Of a stretch of 64,000 bases of DNA, positions 51,528 to 59,665 are shown one piece after another (the stretch's first letter is position 1; every line of letters starts with the position of its first letter). Both the position numbers and the translations under genes were made by a program. Source of the stretch: Bradyrhizobium sp. CCGUVB1N3 (GTDB lineage: Bacteria; Pseudomonadota; Alphaproteobacteria; Rhizobiales; Xanthobacteraceae); NCBI RefSeq assembly GCF_024199925.1, contig NZ_JANADR010000001.1:372001-436000 (forward strand). The letters run 5' to 3'. A model generated the notes under the pieces. That model had not been told where the DNA came from. It was given only the letters and a program-made list of their open reading frames with translations, and ran no database searches.

Positions 51528-53027
51528 TTATGCGGCCTCGGACGCCGAGGCGGCGGTGATCAGGGCTTCGGTCGTGAGATCGTCTCCGGCAATCTCGGTA
51601 ATGATCCGGCCCCGATTGAAGACGAGCGCGCGATGGCAGATGTGCGCGACTTCCTCGAAATCGGTGGAGACGACGACAACAGCGAGCCCCTCGGCTATGG
51701 CGCGCGCGATAAGCCGATAGATATCCGCCTTGGCGCCAACATCGACACCGGCGGTCGGGTCCTCGGCCACGAGCAGCTTGCGACCTGTCGCAAGCCAGCG
51801 CCCGACAACGACTTTCTGCTGGTTGCCACCTGAAAGCCCCTCGATTGCGAGATGCGGATCGTTTGGCCGCAAGCCCACCAAGGCGCCGAGCCTGATTGCC
51901 TCCTCCGCTTCATGCCGGGGCGCGAGCACATCGAACAGGCTGCGCCCGGACGCGCCCGGGTTGAGGAAGACATTCTCGCGGATCGACAGGGACGCGGCGA
52001 TCGATTCCTCTGTTCGGTCGCGGGCAACGAGACCGATGCCAGCAGCCATTGCCGTCACCGGGCTGGACAGATCCGGCACGGAGCCGTCGATGCGGATCTC
52101 GCCGCGATGTGCCACTGCGCCGAACAGGGCGCGCCCTACTTCTTCCTGGCCGGCGCCGCGCAGGCCGACGAGCCCCAGGAGCTCGCCCTCGCGCACGTCG
52201 AAATCGACCGGCCCGGACTTCGGGGTGATCAATCTTTTCACCGTGACGCGGGTCGTGCCGGAGTGGCAGGCGGCTTTCTCGAACATGTCGAGCAGCGGCC
52301 TGCCGACGATCAGCCGTACCAGATCCTCGGGCGAGGTCTCGCTGATCGCCTTCTCACCGACGAGCTGGCCATCGCGCAGGACGACAACGCGGTCGGCGAT
52401 GCGGAAGATCTCGTCGAGCCGGTGCGAGACGTAGATCATCCCGACGCCTTGCTGGCGCAAGCGCCGCAGCGCCGCAAACAACCGCTCGACTTCATCCGCA
52501 GGCAGGCTCGCCGTCGGCTCGTCGAGCACGAGGAAATCGCATTTGACGACGAGCGCCCGGGCGATGGCGACGAGCGATTTCTCGGTGCGCGACAGGCTTG
52601 ACACGCGCGTGGTCGGATCGATATCGCAGCCCACCAGGGCGAGAGCCTTGGTCGCGCGTGCCTCGGCGTCGCGCCAGTCTATAAGGCCGAACGGCCGCGT
52701 CCGCGGAAAGCCCTGGGCCAGCCCGACATTCTCTGCGACCGTCATCCATTCGACGAGGCCGAGATCCTGATGGATGAAGGCGACCGGCTGGTGATCGGCA
52801 CGGCCACCCGGGGCATGGTGATAGGGTTCGCCTGCGATCGTCACCGCTCCGGCATCTGGACGATGGATGCCGCCGAGCACCTTGATGAGAGTCGACTTGC
52901 CCGCGCCGTTCTCGCCGAGCAAGGCGACGATTTCGCCGCGCTCGACGCCGAAGCTGACGCCTTTGAGTGCGCGAGTGCCACCGAAAGACTTGACGATTCC
53001 ATCAAAGCGCAACGCACCCGACGCCAT
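51528..53027 (-). CDS. Sugar ABC transporter ATP-binding protein (RbsA type)
   Basis: A 499-residue protein with two fused ATPase domains, as in RbsA. Domain one has GENGAGKSTLIKVLGG and a degenerate signature (VSSLSRTEKSLVAIARAL); domain two has the usual degenerate Walker A GLRGAGQEEVGRALFG and an intact LSGGNQQKVVVGRWL followed by AEDPTAGVDVGAK. I start at the ATG at 53027, which has AGGGGA upstream; the longer frame to 53096 is unlikely. It is the promoter-proximal gene of the sugar import unit, downstream of the palindrome at 53120. Confidence 0.9.
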   Translation of the reverse strand: MASGALRFDGIVKSFGGTRALKGVSFGVERGEIVALLGENGAGKSTLIKVLGGIHRPDAGAVTIAGEPYHHAPGGRADHQPVAFIHQDLGLVEWMTVAENVGLAQGFPRTRPFGLIDWRDAEARATKALALVGCDIDPTTRVSSLSRTEKSLVAIARALVVKCDFLVLDEPTASLPADEVERLFAALRRLRQQGVGMIYVSHRLDEIFRIADRVVVLRDGQLVGEKAISETSPEDLVRLIVGRPLLDMFEKAACHSGTTRVTVKRLITPKSGPVDFDVREGELLGLVGLRGAGQEEVGRALFGAVAHRGEIRIDGSVPDLSSPVTAMAAGIGLVARDRTEESIAASLSIRENVFLNPGASGRSLFDVLAPRHEAEEAIRLGALVGLRPNDPHLAIEGLSGGNQQKVVVGRWLATGRKLLVAEDPTAGVDVGAKADIYRLIARAIAEGLAVVVVSTDFEEVAHICHRALVFNRGRIITEIAGDDLTTEALITAASASEAA

Positions 53028-53119
53028 CCTTAGGTCCCCTCCGCGATCGCCGGCCGGGGCGCGAACGATTGCGAGGATCCCGCAACCGGCGGCCAAGCTC
53101 TTTACGATGGCAAGTTTAT

Positions 53120-53160
53120 TGTTATCGATAACATCGTAGCCGGTTGGTGTGAGCTGTCAA
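53120..53160 (-). promoter_or_regulatory. Sugar ABC operon promoter with LacI-type palindrome
   Basis: On the minus strand TTGACA (plus 53155-53160) and TACGAT (plus 53133-53138) are spaced by 16 bases. The perfect palindrome TGTTATCGATAACA (53120-53133) follows immediately, over the expected start site. The same 14 bases lie inside the 16-base palindrome at 45990-46005. This is the textbook place for a LacI-family repressor, and a LacI-family gene ends just upstream at 53171. Confidence 0.72.
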
Positions 53161-53170
53161 GCCGCACGGC

Positions 53171-54214
53171 TCACGTGCTTTCGCGTTCAATGACCTGGAA
53201 GGGGACGATCAAAGTCTCTGGCCCCGGTGCCCGATTCTTCTGAACGTCGTCGAGGGCGCCAAGCAGGACACGGCCCGCCTCCAGCCCGATATTGCGGCAA
53301 TCGACGGCGACAGTTGTAATCCTCGGCCAGGAGCAGCGAGAAACTTCGAAGTCGCCGAAACCGGCAACCGCGATCCGGCCGGGTACCGCCCAGCCGCGGC
53401 GGTGGCATTCCATGATCGCGCCAAAGGCAGACAGGTCGGATACGCAAACAGCCGCGTCCACATCCGGCCACTGCTCGATCAGGTGGACGATGGCCTCGCC
53501 GCCTTGTTCCATCGAGATCGGCGGATTGCCGAACGAGATGGTGCGCCCGGGTGGCAGGCCCAGCTCTTCGACTGCGCGCTTGTAACCGAGCCGGCGGTCG
53601 GCGCCGCGGGTGTCGCGCTTGCTCGCACCGCCGATGAAGGCGATGTTGCGGTAGCCCTGATGGTAAAGCCGGTGGACGAGCGCGCGTGAGGCCTCGGCGT
53701 TGGAGAAGCCGACGACATGGTCGATCGGATCGGCGGGCAGGTCCCAAGTCTCGACCACAGGAATGCCCGCGGATTGCAGCATGCGGCGCGCCTTCGGCGT
53801 GTGCCGGCCGTCGGTGACGATGATCCCGTCGGGCCGGCGCGTCAGCATGGCCCGCACGAGCCGCTCTTCCTTATCCATGTCGTAGTCGGTGTAGCCGAGA
53901 AGCATCTGGAGCCCCTGGCTTTCGATTGCCTCGGTGATGCCGCGAGCGGTATCGGAGAAATTGGAGTTGTTGATCGAGGGGATGAGCACAGCCACGAAGC
54001 CCGTCCGCTTCGAGGAAAGTGCTCCGGCAGAAAGGTCGAGCACATATCCGAGTTCTTCGACGGCTGCGAGGATCCGGCGCCGCGTCTCCTCGGAGACGGC
54101 ACCGTCGCTCTTCAGCGCGCGTGAGACGGTCATTGCGGAAACCCCGGCCCGTGCCGCCACCTCCGCCATGGTCGCCGGCCGCTTTAGGCTCTTCCTGATC
54201 TGAGTTCGTTTCAT
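53171..54214 (-). CDS. LacI-family transcriptional regulator
   Basis: A 347-residue repressor with an N-terminal helix-turn-helix and hinge (TMAEVAARAGVSAMTVSRAL, AAVEELGYV) and a periplasmic-binding-protein-like effector domain (FVAVLIPSINNSNFSDTARG, GYRNIAFIGG). The LacI hinge helix and the CG-centred palindromes nearby fit each other. It is encoded on the same strand as the sugar ABC operon, upstream of it, with its own promoter region at 54215 onward. The likely inducer is the imported sugar or a pathway intermediate. Confidence 0.88.
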   Translation of the reverse strand: MKRTQIRKSLKRPATMAEVAARAGVSAMTVSRALKSDGAVSEETRRRILAAVEELGYVLDLSAGALSSKRTGFVAVLIPSINNSNFSDTARGITEAIESQGLQMLLGYTDYDMDKEERLVRAMLTRRPDGIIVTDGRHTPKARRMLQSAGIPVVETWDLPADPIDHVVGFSNAEASRALVHRLYHQGYRNIAFIGGASKRDTRGADRRLGYKRAVEELGLPPGRTISFGNPPISMEQGGEAIVHLIEQWPDVDAAVCVSDLSAFGAIMECHRRGWAVPGRIAVAGFGDFEVSRCSWPRITTVAVDCRNIGLEAGRVLLGALDDVQKNRAPGPETLIVPFQVIEREST

Positions 54215-54539
54215 CTCAATGCAGTCTCTGCTTGGTGTGCAGTCGGGATCGAAACCGGCAAGCCTTCTCTGCCGACGGATTTCGGTGCTGCCGCTGCGAC
54301 GGCGACGAGTTTATGGTATCGATATCAATTGCTGCAATGGTGTCGATAGCAGACTGGGGCGAGGGCCTACGAGTAGTCTTGCTTGTCGGAGGTAGATCGT
54401 CACTGCTTCATCGCGCAATTGCGGCGCTCCCATTGACCCAGCTAAGAACGAAAGGCTCTTGGGGTTAGCTAGGGTCGCCATGGCCACGAGTCGGCACGCC
54501 AGACTCGGCTATTGCTCTGAAGCTCTCGCGCCGGGACCG
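54215..54539. other. Intergenic region upstream of the lacI-type gene
   Basis: This 325-base stretch contains no gene I can support; the small open frames have no ribosome-binding site or recognisable product. It holds two degenerate copies of the palindrome found at 45990 and 53120 (annotated separately), so it likely carries the LacI-family gene promoter. On the right it also carries the end of the class II aldolase unit, with no clear hairpin terminator that I can see. Confidence 0.55.
54314..54351. promoter_or_regulatory. Two degenerate LacI-type operator copies
   Basis: TGGTATCGATATCA (54314-54327) differs from TGTTATCGATAACA at two positions, and TGGTGTCGATAGCA (54338-54351) differs at three. 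Both keep the central TCGAT and the outer TG and CA. They are 24 bases apart, about two helical turns, which would put bound repressors on the same face of the DNA. They lie about 100-140 bases upstream of the lacI-type start codon and suggest weak autoregulation. Confidence 0.45.
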
Positions 54540-55205
54540 CTACTTGCCGCGCGGATCCTGCACGCCGTAACTTCCGAAAGCGGCGGCGGTTTCGGCAATT
54601 TCGGCCTCGTTCAGCAGCATCGGTCCACCGATTGCCAAGGTGAGATAGTACTGCCGGGCAATGGTCTCGAGTTCGACCGCAAGCCACATCGCCTTGTCGA
54701 GAGAGGCTCCCGTGGCGATCATGCCGTGATTGGCGAGCAGGCAGGCCGTACGCCCTTCGAGCGCCTTGAGCGCATGCTCCGACAGTTCCTTGGTGCCGAA
54801 CCTGGCGTAGCCGGCGACCCTCACGTTCATGCCGCCAAACGCCGCCATCATGTAGTGGCACGCCGGAATTTCCTTGCGCGCGATCGCCAGCACGGTGGAG
54901 TAGGTTGCGTGGGTGTGGACGATGCCTCTGACGTCGCGCCGCGCCTTCATGATATCGAGATGAAAGCGCCATTCGGTCGAAGGCTTGAGCGGCCCCTCCC
55001 ACGATCCGTACTCGCCTTCAATCGGCATCGCTGCGATCATGTCGGGGCTGAGCGAGTCGTACGGCGTTGCCGAGGGCGAGATCAGCATGGTGTTACCATG
55101 ACGGGCCGAGATGTTTCCGGAGGTGCCTTGGTTCAGTCCCGCGGCGTTCATCCAGCGGCATTTCGCGATGATCGCTTCGCGCAACTGAAGTTCGGTGTCG
55201 GTCAT
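54540..55205 (-). CDS. Class II aldolase/adducin family protein
   Basis: A 221-residue class II aldolase (FucA/AraD type). The zinc histidines are in VHTHATYSTVLA with a further one in LLANHGMIATG; the phosphate-binding region NQGTSGNISARHG and SATPYDSLSPDMI are present. Relatives cleave L-fuculose-, L-rhamnulose- or related ketose-phosphates to DHAP plus an aldehyde, or epimerise pentulose phosphates. I start at the ATG at 55205, preceded by GGGAGG. The frame overlaps the upstream dehydrogenase gene only if the earlier start is used. Confidence 0.88.
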   Translation of the reverse strand: MTDTELQLREAIIAKCRWMNAAGLNQGTSGNISARHGNTMLISPSATPYDSLSPDMIAAMPIEGEYGSWEGPLKPSTEWRFHLDIMKARRDVRGIVHTHATYSTVLAIARKEIPACHYMMAAFGGMNVRVAGYARFGTKELSEHALKALEGRTACLLANHGMIATGASLDKAMWLAVELETIARQYYLTLAIGGPMLLNEAEIAETAAAFGSYGVQDPRGK

Positions 55206-55219
55206 GTCACGGCCTCCCC

Positions 55220-56539
55220 TCAAAGTTCGCCTTGCGCAAACGTCTCCAGCGTTCCTGCATCGGCAGCTATGTCGAGAAACGAAAAGCGATTGCGCATCTC
55301 GCGGCAGTGAACGATGGCTTCGCGGTAGAAATCGACGGGCACGCCGAGCTCGGCGGCCGTCGTGGCGCCGCCGGCGGCCGACAGCAGACGCTTGATCTCA
55401 TCGACAGGGATCGTGAAAGCGGCCAACTCGCGCTTGAGGTCCGGCCACGTCTCCGCGAGCTTGCGGTTGAAGACTGCGGCGCCTTCGCGGTCGAAGGCCT
55501 TTTGCTCGAACTCGGCGCGGCACTGCGATGCGACTTCCTCGCCGAAACGGCGAGCCATGCCCGCTACGTCGATACGGGTGGCATCGACGGAAGGCGGCCG
55601 ATCGCTCGCAAGCATCTGCTGCTGCAGCCTCGCCATACTCAGCGATGCGATGCCCACCTGCTGGCCGTGCAGGCTTCCCGGATGCCGCGCTCCGGCAAAG
55701 CAATCGATGTAATGCGAAATCTGGTGTTCACCCATCGAACCATGGTGCGAGACGCCGGTGAATGAGATGCCGAGCCCGCACAAGGTCAACACGCGATAGA
55801 GGTACCCCAGGGCCCCGATATCGCCCTTGGGCAGGTTTCCGGCTCTCTTGTTCAGCTCGACTTCGTCGGCGGCCTGAATCGTGTAGGGCTCCTGAAAATA
55901 CGCCGTCCCCAGCAGCCGGTGCGACATCCACCAGTCGTTCTGTGCAACCGAGCGGGCCAGGCAGTCGGCGAAGCCGGAGGCAGCGAGATAGGAGGGGGCG
56001 GCCGCGGATACTTTGAGATCGACGAAAAAGCCGGCCGGAGTGTGCGAGGGCAGCGATACCTTCAAGCCGCTGTCGAGCGTCAGCGAGGCGGTTGAGGACG
56101 TGTATCCGTTCATCGACGGGGCCGTCGCGAACACGCTATAGCGCCGACCATCCAGGCCGGTGACATATTTGCAGAGGTCGTTGACGGTGCCCGAACCGAC
56201 GGCGACGACGGCATCGTACCCGCGCAGCTTCTCGGTCAGGCTGCGCACCTCCGCCATATCGGCATGGGGATGGTCGAGGACGATCGCTTCGACGGGACCG
56301 AGGCTGCGGAGTGCGTTGCAGATGCGCGCGCCCATCGCGTCGTAGGTCGCCTCGTCGCCCACGACGGCAAGGCGGTGTCCCAGTTTCAATGACGCGACCA
56401 GCTCGGCCTCGCGTCCATCGAGGCTGTCTTCGATCACGATGGAATCGTAAGGCACCTTGATGCGGTCGCCGGTCAGCGGATTGGTCCAGCGGCCGGCCAC
56501 CAGATCGTCGATCAGGGCGGTCCAATTCTGCTTCGACAT
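55220..56539 (-). CDS. Glycerol-1-phosphate dehydrogenase (EgsA/AraM)-like protein
   Basis: A 439-residue iron/zinc-alcohol-dehydrogenase-fold protein starting MSKQNWTALIDDLVAG. Typical elements are AVGSGTVNDLCKYVTG, FATAPSMNGYTSSTASLTL and the metal ligands in SGFADCLARSV, GVSHHGSMGEHQISHYID and HGQQVGIASL. In archaea and Bacillus such enzymes interconvert sn-glycerol-1-phosphate and DHAP. In this catabolic setting it more likely oxidises a phosphorylated polyol. It is slightly longer than AraM. It is transcribed with the aldolase, 14 bases apart, and divergent from the SorC regulator. Confidence 0.86.
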   Translation of the reverse strand: MSKQNWTALIDDLVAGRWTNPLTGDRIKVPYDSIVIEDSLDGREAELVASLKLGHRLAVVGDEATYDAMGARICNALRSLGPVEAIVLDHPHADMAEVRSLTEKLRGYDAVVAVGSGTVNDLCKYVTGLDGRRYSVFATAPSMNGYTSSTASLTLDSGLKVSLPSHTPAGFFVDLKVSAAAPSYLAASGFADCLARSVAQNDWWMSHRLLGTAYFQEPYTIQAADEVELNKRAGNLPKGDIGALGYLYRVLTLCGLGISFTGVSHHGSMGEHQISHYIDCFAGARHPGSLHGQQVGIASLSMARLQQQMLASDRPPSVDATRIDVAGMARRFGEEVASQCRAEFEQKAFDREGAAVFNRKLAETWPDLKRELAAFTIPVDEIKRLLSAAGGATTAAELGVPVDFYREAIVHCREMRNRFSFLDIAADAGTLETFAQGEL

Positions 56540-56608
56540 CGACACATTCCCGCGCCGCGCCGTCCGGCGCCGCAGTCCCGCTCGTGACAATCGACAAAAC
56601 GGATTGGC

Positions 56609-56637
56609 AATTAAGCGAGACAATTGACAATTGTCAA
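56609..56637. promoter_or_regulatory. SorC-type operator and divergent promoter
   Basis: TTGACAATTGTCAA (56624-56637) is a perfect 14-base palindrome between the divergent dehydrogenase and regulator genes. On the minus strand its right half doubles as a consensus -35 TTGACA (plus 56632-56637), followed after 17 bases by TTAATT (plus 56609-56614). A related TGACAA occurs at 56585-56590. SorC-family regulators often bind TTGTC-containing sites of this sort. The assignment to the adjacent regulator is inference. Confidence 0.58.
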
Positions 56638-56681
56638 CTCGATGTGCATTTTGTAATTCCGACACCCGGACCGGACCGCCG

Positions 56682-57719
56682 ATGATCAAGACGCTGCAAC
56701 GCAATGTGACGCCGCCGCGGATCAAGCGCAGGGCGCTGTCGATTCCCGCCGAGTTCGACAGTGATCCCGTCGTCTGGGCGGCCTGGCTGTATTACGAAGA
56801 GGGCATGACGCAGGAGGAGGTCGCCGATCAGCTCGGCGTCTCGCGCGCCTCGGTGGTGAACTTTCTTCAGGAGGCGCGCGACCGCAACATCGTCACCATC
56901 GCGGTCTCCTCGCGTCACTTGCAGACCATCGGCCTCGCGCGCGAAGTGGCCAACGCCTACGGGCTCTCCAATTGTCTGGTCGTGCCTGATGACGGAGGCC
57001 GGCTGCCGGTCCACGAGCGGATCGGCATGGCGGGGGCGCGATTGCTGATCGAGCGGCTCCAGCCGGACGATGTGCTCGGTGTTTCCTGGGGGCGCACGGT
57101 GCAGGCGCTGTCGGCGGCGTTGCCCGAGATGAAGCTGCCCGGCGTGACAGTGGCCCAGATCACCGGCTGTTCGATCGGCACGACGGAATTCTCGCCGGAG
57201 CTGTGCACCTCCAACATCGCCAACAAGCTCGGCGCACGCTGCGTCAATCTGCACGCGCCCGGCATCGTCTCGACGGCGCAGATCAAGCGGCTGTTCATGC
57301 AGGAGCCGGCGCTCGTCGAGACGTTCAAGATCATCCGCTCGAGCAACAAGGTGCTGTTCGGCGTCGGCAGCGTGGACGATGCCGGCACGGCAATGCGCAG
57401 CGGCTACATGACGGCAGAAAAGATCGCGCCGTATCTCGCGCGAGGCGCGGTCGGCGTGGTGAGCGGGCGCTTCATCGACCGCGAAGGCAAGCCGCTGCTG
57501 GGCGCGCTCGACAACCAGATGATCGGCCTGACTCTCGACGAGATCGCCAAGGTGCCGGAACGGATCTGCATTGCCGGAGGCACCGACAAGATCGACGCCG
57601 TGTATGCGGCGCTCAACAACAACTACGCGACGATACTGGTCACGGACGTGGCGACGGCGAAAGCGCTGGTGCCGCGTTCGGGCCGGTCTCCCCGAACTGG
57701 AGTGTCACGCCGGCCCTAG
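56682..57719 (+). CDS. SorC/DeoR-type sugar-binding transcriptional regulator
   Basis: A 345-residue regulator with an N-terminal helix-turn-helix (YYEEGMTQEEVADQLGVSRA) and a C-terminal SorC sugar-phosphate-binding domain (VLGVSWGRTVQALSAALP, GAVGVVSGRFIDREGKPL). The ATG at 56682 gives a usual SorC length; the frame is open further upstream through the palindrome but that is unlikely to be translated. It faces the aldolase/dehydrogenase unit and precedes the ABC importer, so it is well placed to control both. SorC proteins usually respond to a phosphorylated sugar or polyol. Confidence 0.88.
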   Translation: MIKTLQRNVTPPRIKRRALSIPAEFDSDPVVWAAWLYYEEGMTQEEVADQLGVSRASVVNFLQEARDRNIVTIAVSSRHLQTIGLAREVANAYGLSNCLVVPDDGGRLPVHERIGMAGARLLIERLQPDDVLGVSWGRTVQALSAALPEMKLPGVTVAQITGCSIGTTEFSPELCTSNIANKLGARCVNLHAPGIVSTAQIKRLFMQEPALVETFKIIRSSNKVLFGVGSVDDAGTAMRSGYMTAEKIAPYLARGAVGVVSGRFIDREGKPLLGALDNQMIGLTLDEIAKVPERICIAGGTDKIDAVYAALNNNYATILVTDVATAKALVPRSGRSPRTGVSRRP

Positions 57720-57767
57720 AAAACGACAGCGAACCGGGCCGCAGAGCCTGGCGCCGAGAGAAAAGCG

Positions 57768-58727
57768 ATGCGCGAGGAAGCGTCAATGGTTTCGCAGCAG
57801 GTTTCAACTCTGGCCGTAGACGTGCCGGTATCGGACCCGGTGCGCCGCCGTGTCTGGCCACGATTCCTGACCTCCGAACATCCGTTCCCCTGGTTGGCGC
57901 CGATTACGGCGCTGATCCTCGCGTTCGGCGTCTATCCGTTGCTGTACGCGCTGTGGCTTTCGTTCTTCAAGCGCAACCCGATCACCCGGATGAACGTCTT
58001 CAATCCGACCTGGAATTGGGGAAAGCTCATTGCCGACGAACGGGTGTGGGGCGCTATCGGCCACACCTATCTGTACACGACCGCCGCACTGGTCATCGAA
58101 CTCTCGCTCGGGCTCGCCATCGCATTGCTGCTCGACAGCGATCGCAAAGGCTATGGGCTGCTGCGGGCACTGATGACGCTACCCCTGGTGGTGCCGCCGG
58201 CCGTCACCGGCATGATGTTTCTCCTGATGCTGGATGGATCGTTCGGCGTGCTGAGCACGGGGCTGGTCTCGCTTGGGCTGTGGCCACCGCAGCATCCGAT
58301 ACTGGCTTCGGGCAGCACGGCGCTGGCCGGCGTTCTGCTGGCCGATATCTGGCAGTGGACGCCCTTCATGGTGCTGATCATGCTGGCCGGTCTGCGCGCC
58401 CTGCCAAAGGAGCCCTTCGAGGCCGCGGCAATCGACGGTGCAACCACGAGCCAGGCCTTCTTCCATCTCACGCTGCCGATGCTCTCCAGGATCATCGCGC
58501 TCGCGGTTCTGATCCGCGGCGTCGATCTGTTCCGCATCTACGATTACGTGAAGGTGATGACGGACAGCGGGCCGGGCACCGCGACCGAGACGCTGACCTC
58601 CTATGCCGGCACGATCTACTTCAAGAATGCCGACTTCCCCTACGCATCGACGATCTCCCTGTTCACGCTGTTCCTGGTGATCGTCACCTCCAGCATCTTC
58701 ATCAAGCTGTTCAGGGTGCGCTTCTGA
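57768..58727 (+). CDS. Sugar ABC transporter permease (UgpA/MalF type)
   Basis: A 319-residue permease with about six hydrophobic segments and the coupling loop EAAAIDGATTSQAFFHLTLPML. It belongs to the carbohydrate uptake type-1 importers. The ATG at 57768 or 57786 may be used; both have purine-rich sequences ahead. Its stop overlaps the next permease start (TGATG). It comes 48 bases after the SorC gene. Confidence 0.89.
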   Translation: MREEASMVSQQVSTLAVDVPVSDPVRRRVWPRFLTSEHPFPWLAPITALILAFGVYPLLYALWLSFFKRNPITRMNVFNPTWNWGKLIADERVWGAIGHTYLYTTAALVIELSLGLAIALLLDSDRKGYGLLRALMTLPLVVPPAVTGMMFLLMLDGSFGVLSTGLVSLGLWPPQHPILASGSTALAGVLLADIWQWTPFMVLIMLAGLRALPKEPFEAAAIDGATTSQAFFHLTLPMLSRIIALAVLIRGVDLFRIYDYVKVMTDSGPGTATETLTSYAGTIYFKNADFPYASTISLFTLFLVIVTSSIFIKLFRVRF

Positions 58728-59617
58728 TGCAGGAAACATTCTGGCAGGCGCGCTTGCGCGATGTGGCGGCGGTCCTGGTGGTCGGCGTCTTCATGTTTCC
58801 GCTGTTCTGGTGGGCGCTGACGTCGTTCAAGCCGACGTCTGCGATCTTCGACAAAGACGAGATCGTCTGGTTCAATTTCAAGCCGACGCTGGTCAACTAT
58901 GCCGTGACCATGTTCGGAAAGTCGCGGGCCGAGCTCGCGATCGAGTCAGGCAACACGTTCGGGATAGGGGGAGCGAGCTCCTACGACAGCCGCCAGACCA
59001 TCGTCGATTCGTTGATCGTTGCTGTGGGGGCGACGGCGTTGACGGTCCTGCTGGCGGTGATGGCGGCCTACGCGCTGTCGCGGATGCGCTTCCGATGGCG
59101 ACAGGCCTATCTGAACTGGATTCTGTCGCAGCGCTTCATGCCGCCGATCGCCATCATCGTGCCGGTGGTCTTCATGTTTCACTACATGTCGCTGCTCGAC
59201 ACGCGGCTTGGCCTCATCATCGTGGACACGCTGATCAACCTGCCGATCGCGGTGCTCCTGATGAAGTCGTTCTACGACGACGTTCCCGTCGACGTCGACG
59301 AGGCCGCAATGATCGATGGCGCCACGCGGCTACAAATCTTCTGGCGCGTCGTCCTGCCGATGGTGCGGGGCGGAGTCGCGGCGACCGCCGTCCTTTGTTT
59401 CATCTTCGCGTGGACCGAGTTCCTGCTGTCGCTGTTCCTGACCAATTCGATACGAACGTTGCCCGTCAAGATCACGACCTTCGTCACCTCGACCGGATCG
59501 GAATGGGGCTTCATCGCGGCACTCGGCACAACGGCCGTGATCCCGAGCTTCATCTTCATCTTGCTTGTCCAGAAGCAGCTTGTCCGTGGCCTAACCCTCG
59601 GATCCCTCAAGGAGTAG
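58727..59617 (+). CDS. Sugar ABC transporter permease (UgpE/MalG type)
   Basis: A 296-residue permease starting MQETFWQARLRDVAAVLVVG, with about six membrane segments and the coupling loop DEAAMIDGATRLQIFWRVVLPM. It pairs with the preceding permease. A longer frame is open back to 57203, but it reads through the SorC and first permease genes in another register and has an arginine-rich, non-protein composition. The TGATG overlap fixes the start well. Confidence 0.89.
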   Translation: MQETFWQARLRDVAAVLVVGVFMFPLFWWALTSFKPTSAIFDKDEIVWFNFKPTLVNYAVTMFGKSRAELAIESGNTFGIGGASSYDSRQTIVDSLIVAVGATALTVLLAVMAAYALSRMRFRWRQAYLNWILSQRFMPPIAIIVPVVFMFHYMSLLDTRLGLIIVDTLINLPIAVLLMKSFYDDVPVDVDEAAMIDGATRLQIFWRVVLPMVRGGVAATAVLCFIFAWTEFLLSLFLTNSIRTLPVKITTFVTSTGSEWGFIAALGTTAVIPSFIFILLVQKQLVRGLTLGSLKE

Positions 59618-59665
59618 GCGCATAGACCGGAACTGAAAACTCAGAAAACATCGGGAGGAGTATCA

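Noticed and set aside
54232..54468. A 78-codon plus-strand frame in the lacI upstream region
   Set aside because: It runs across both degenerate operators, has no ribosome-binding site and no similarity I can recognise.
57203..58726. An upstream extension of the second sugar permease as an 804-residue protein
   Set aside because: The extension runs out of register through the SorC and first permease genes and is arginine-rich nonsense; TGATG overlap fixes the permease start at 58727.
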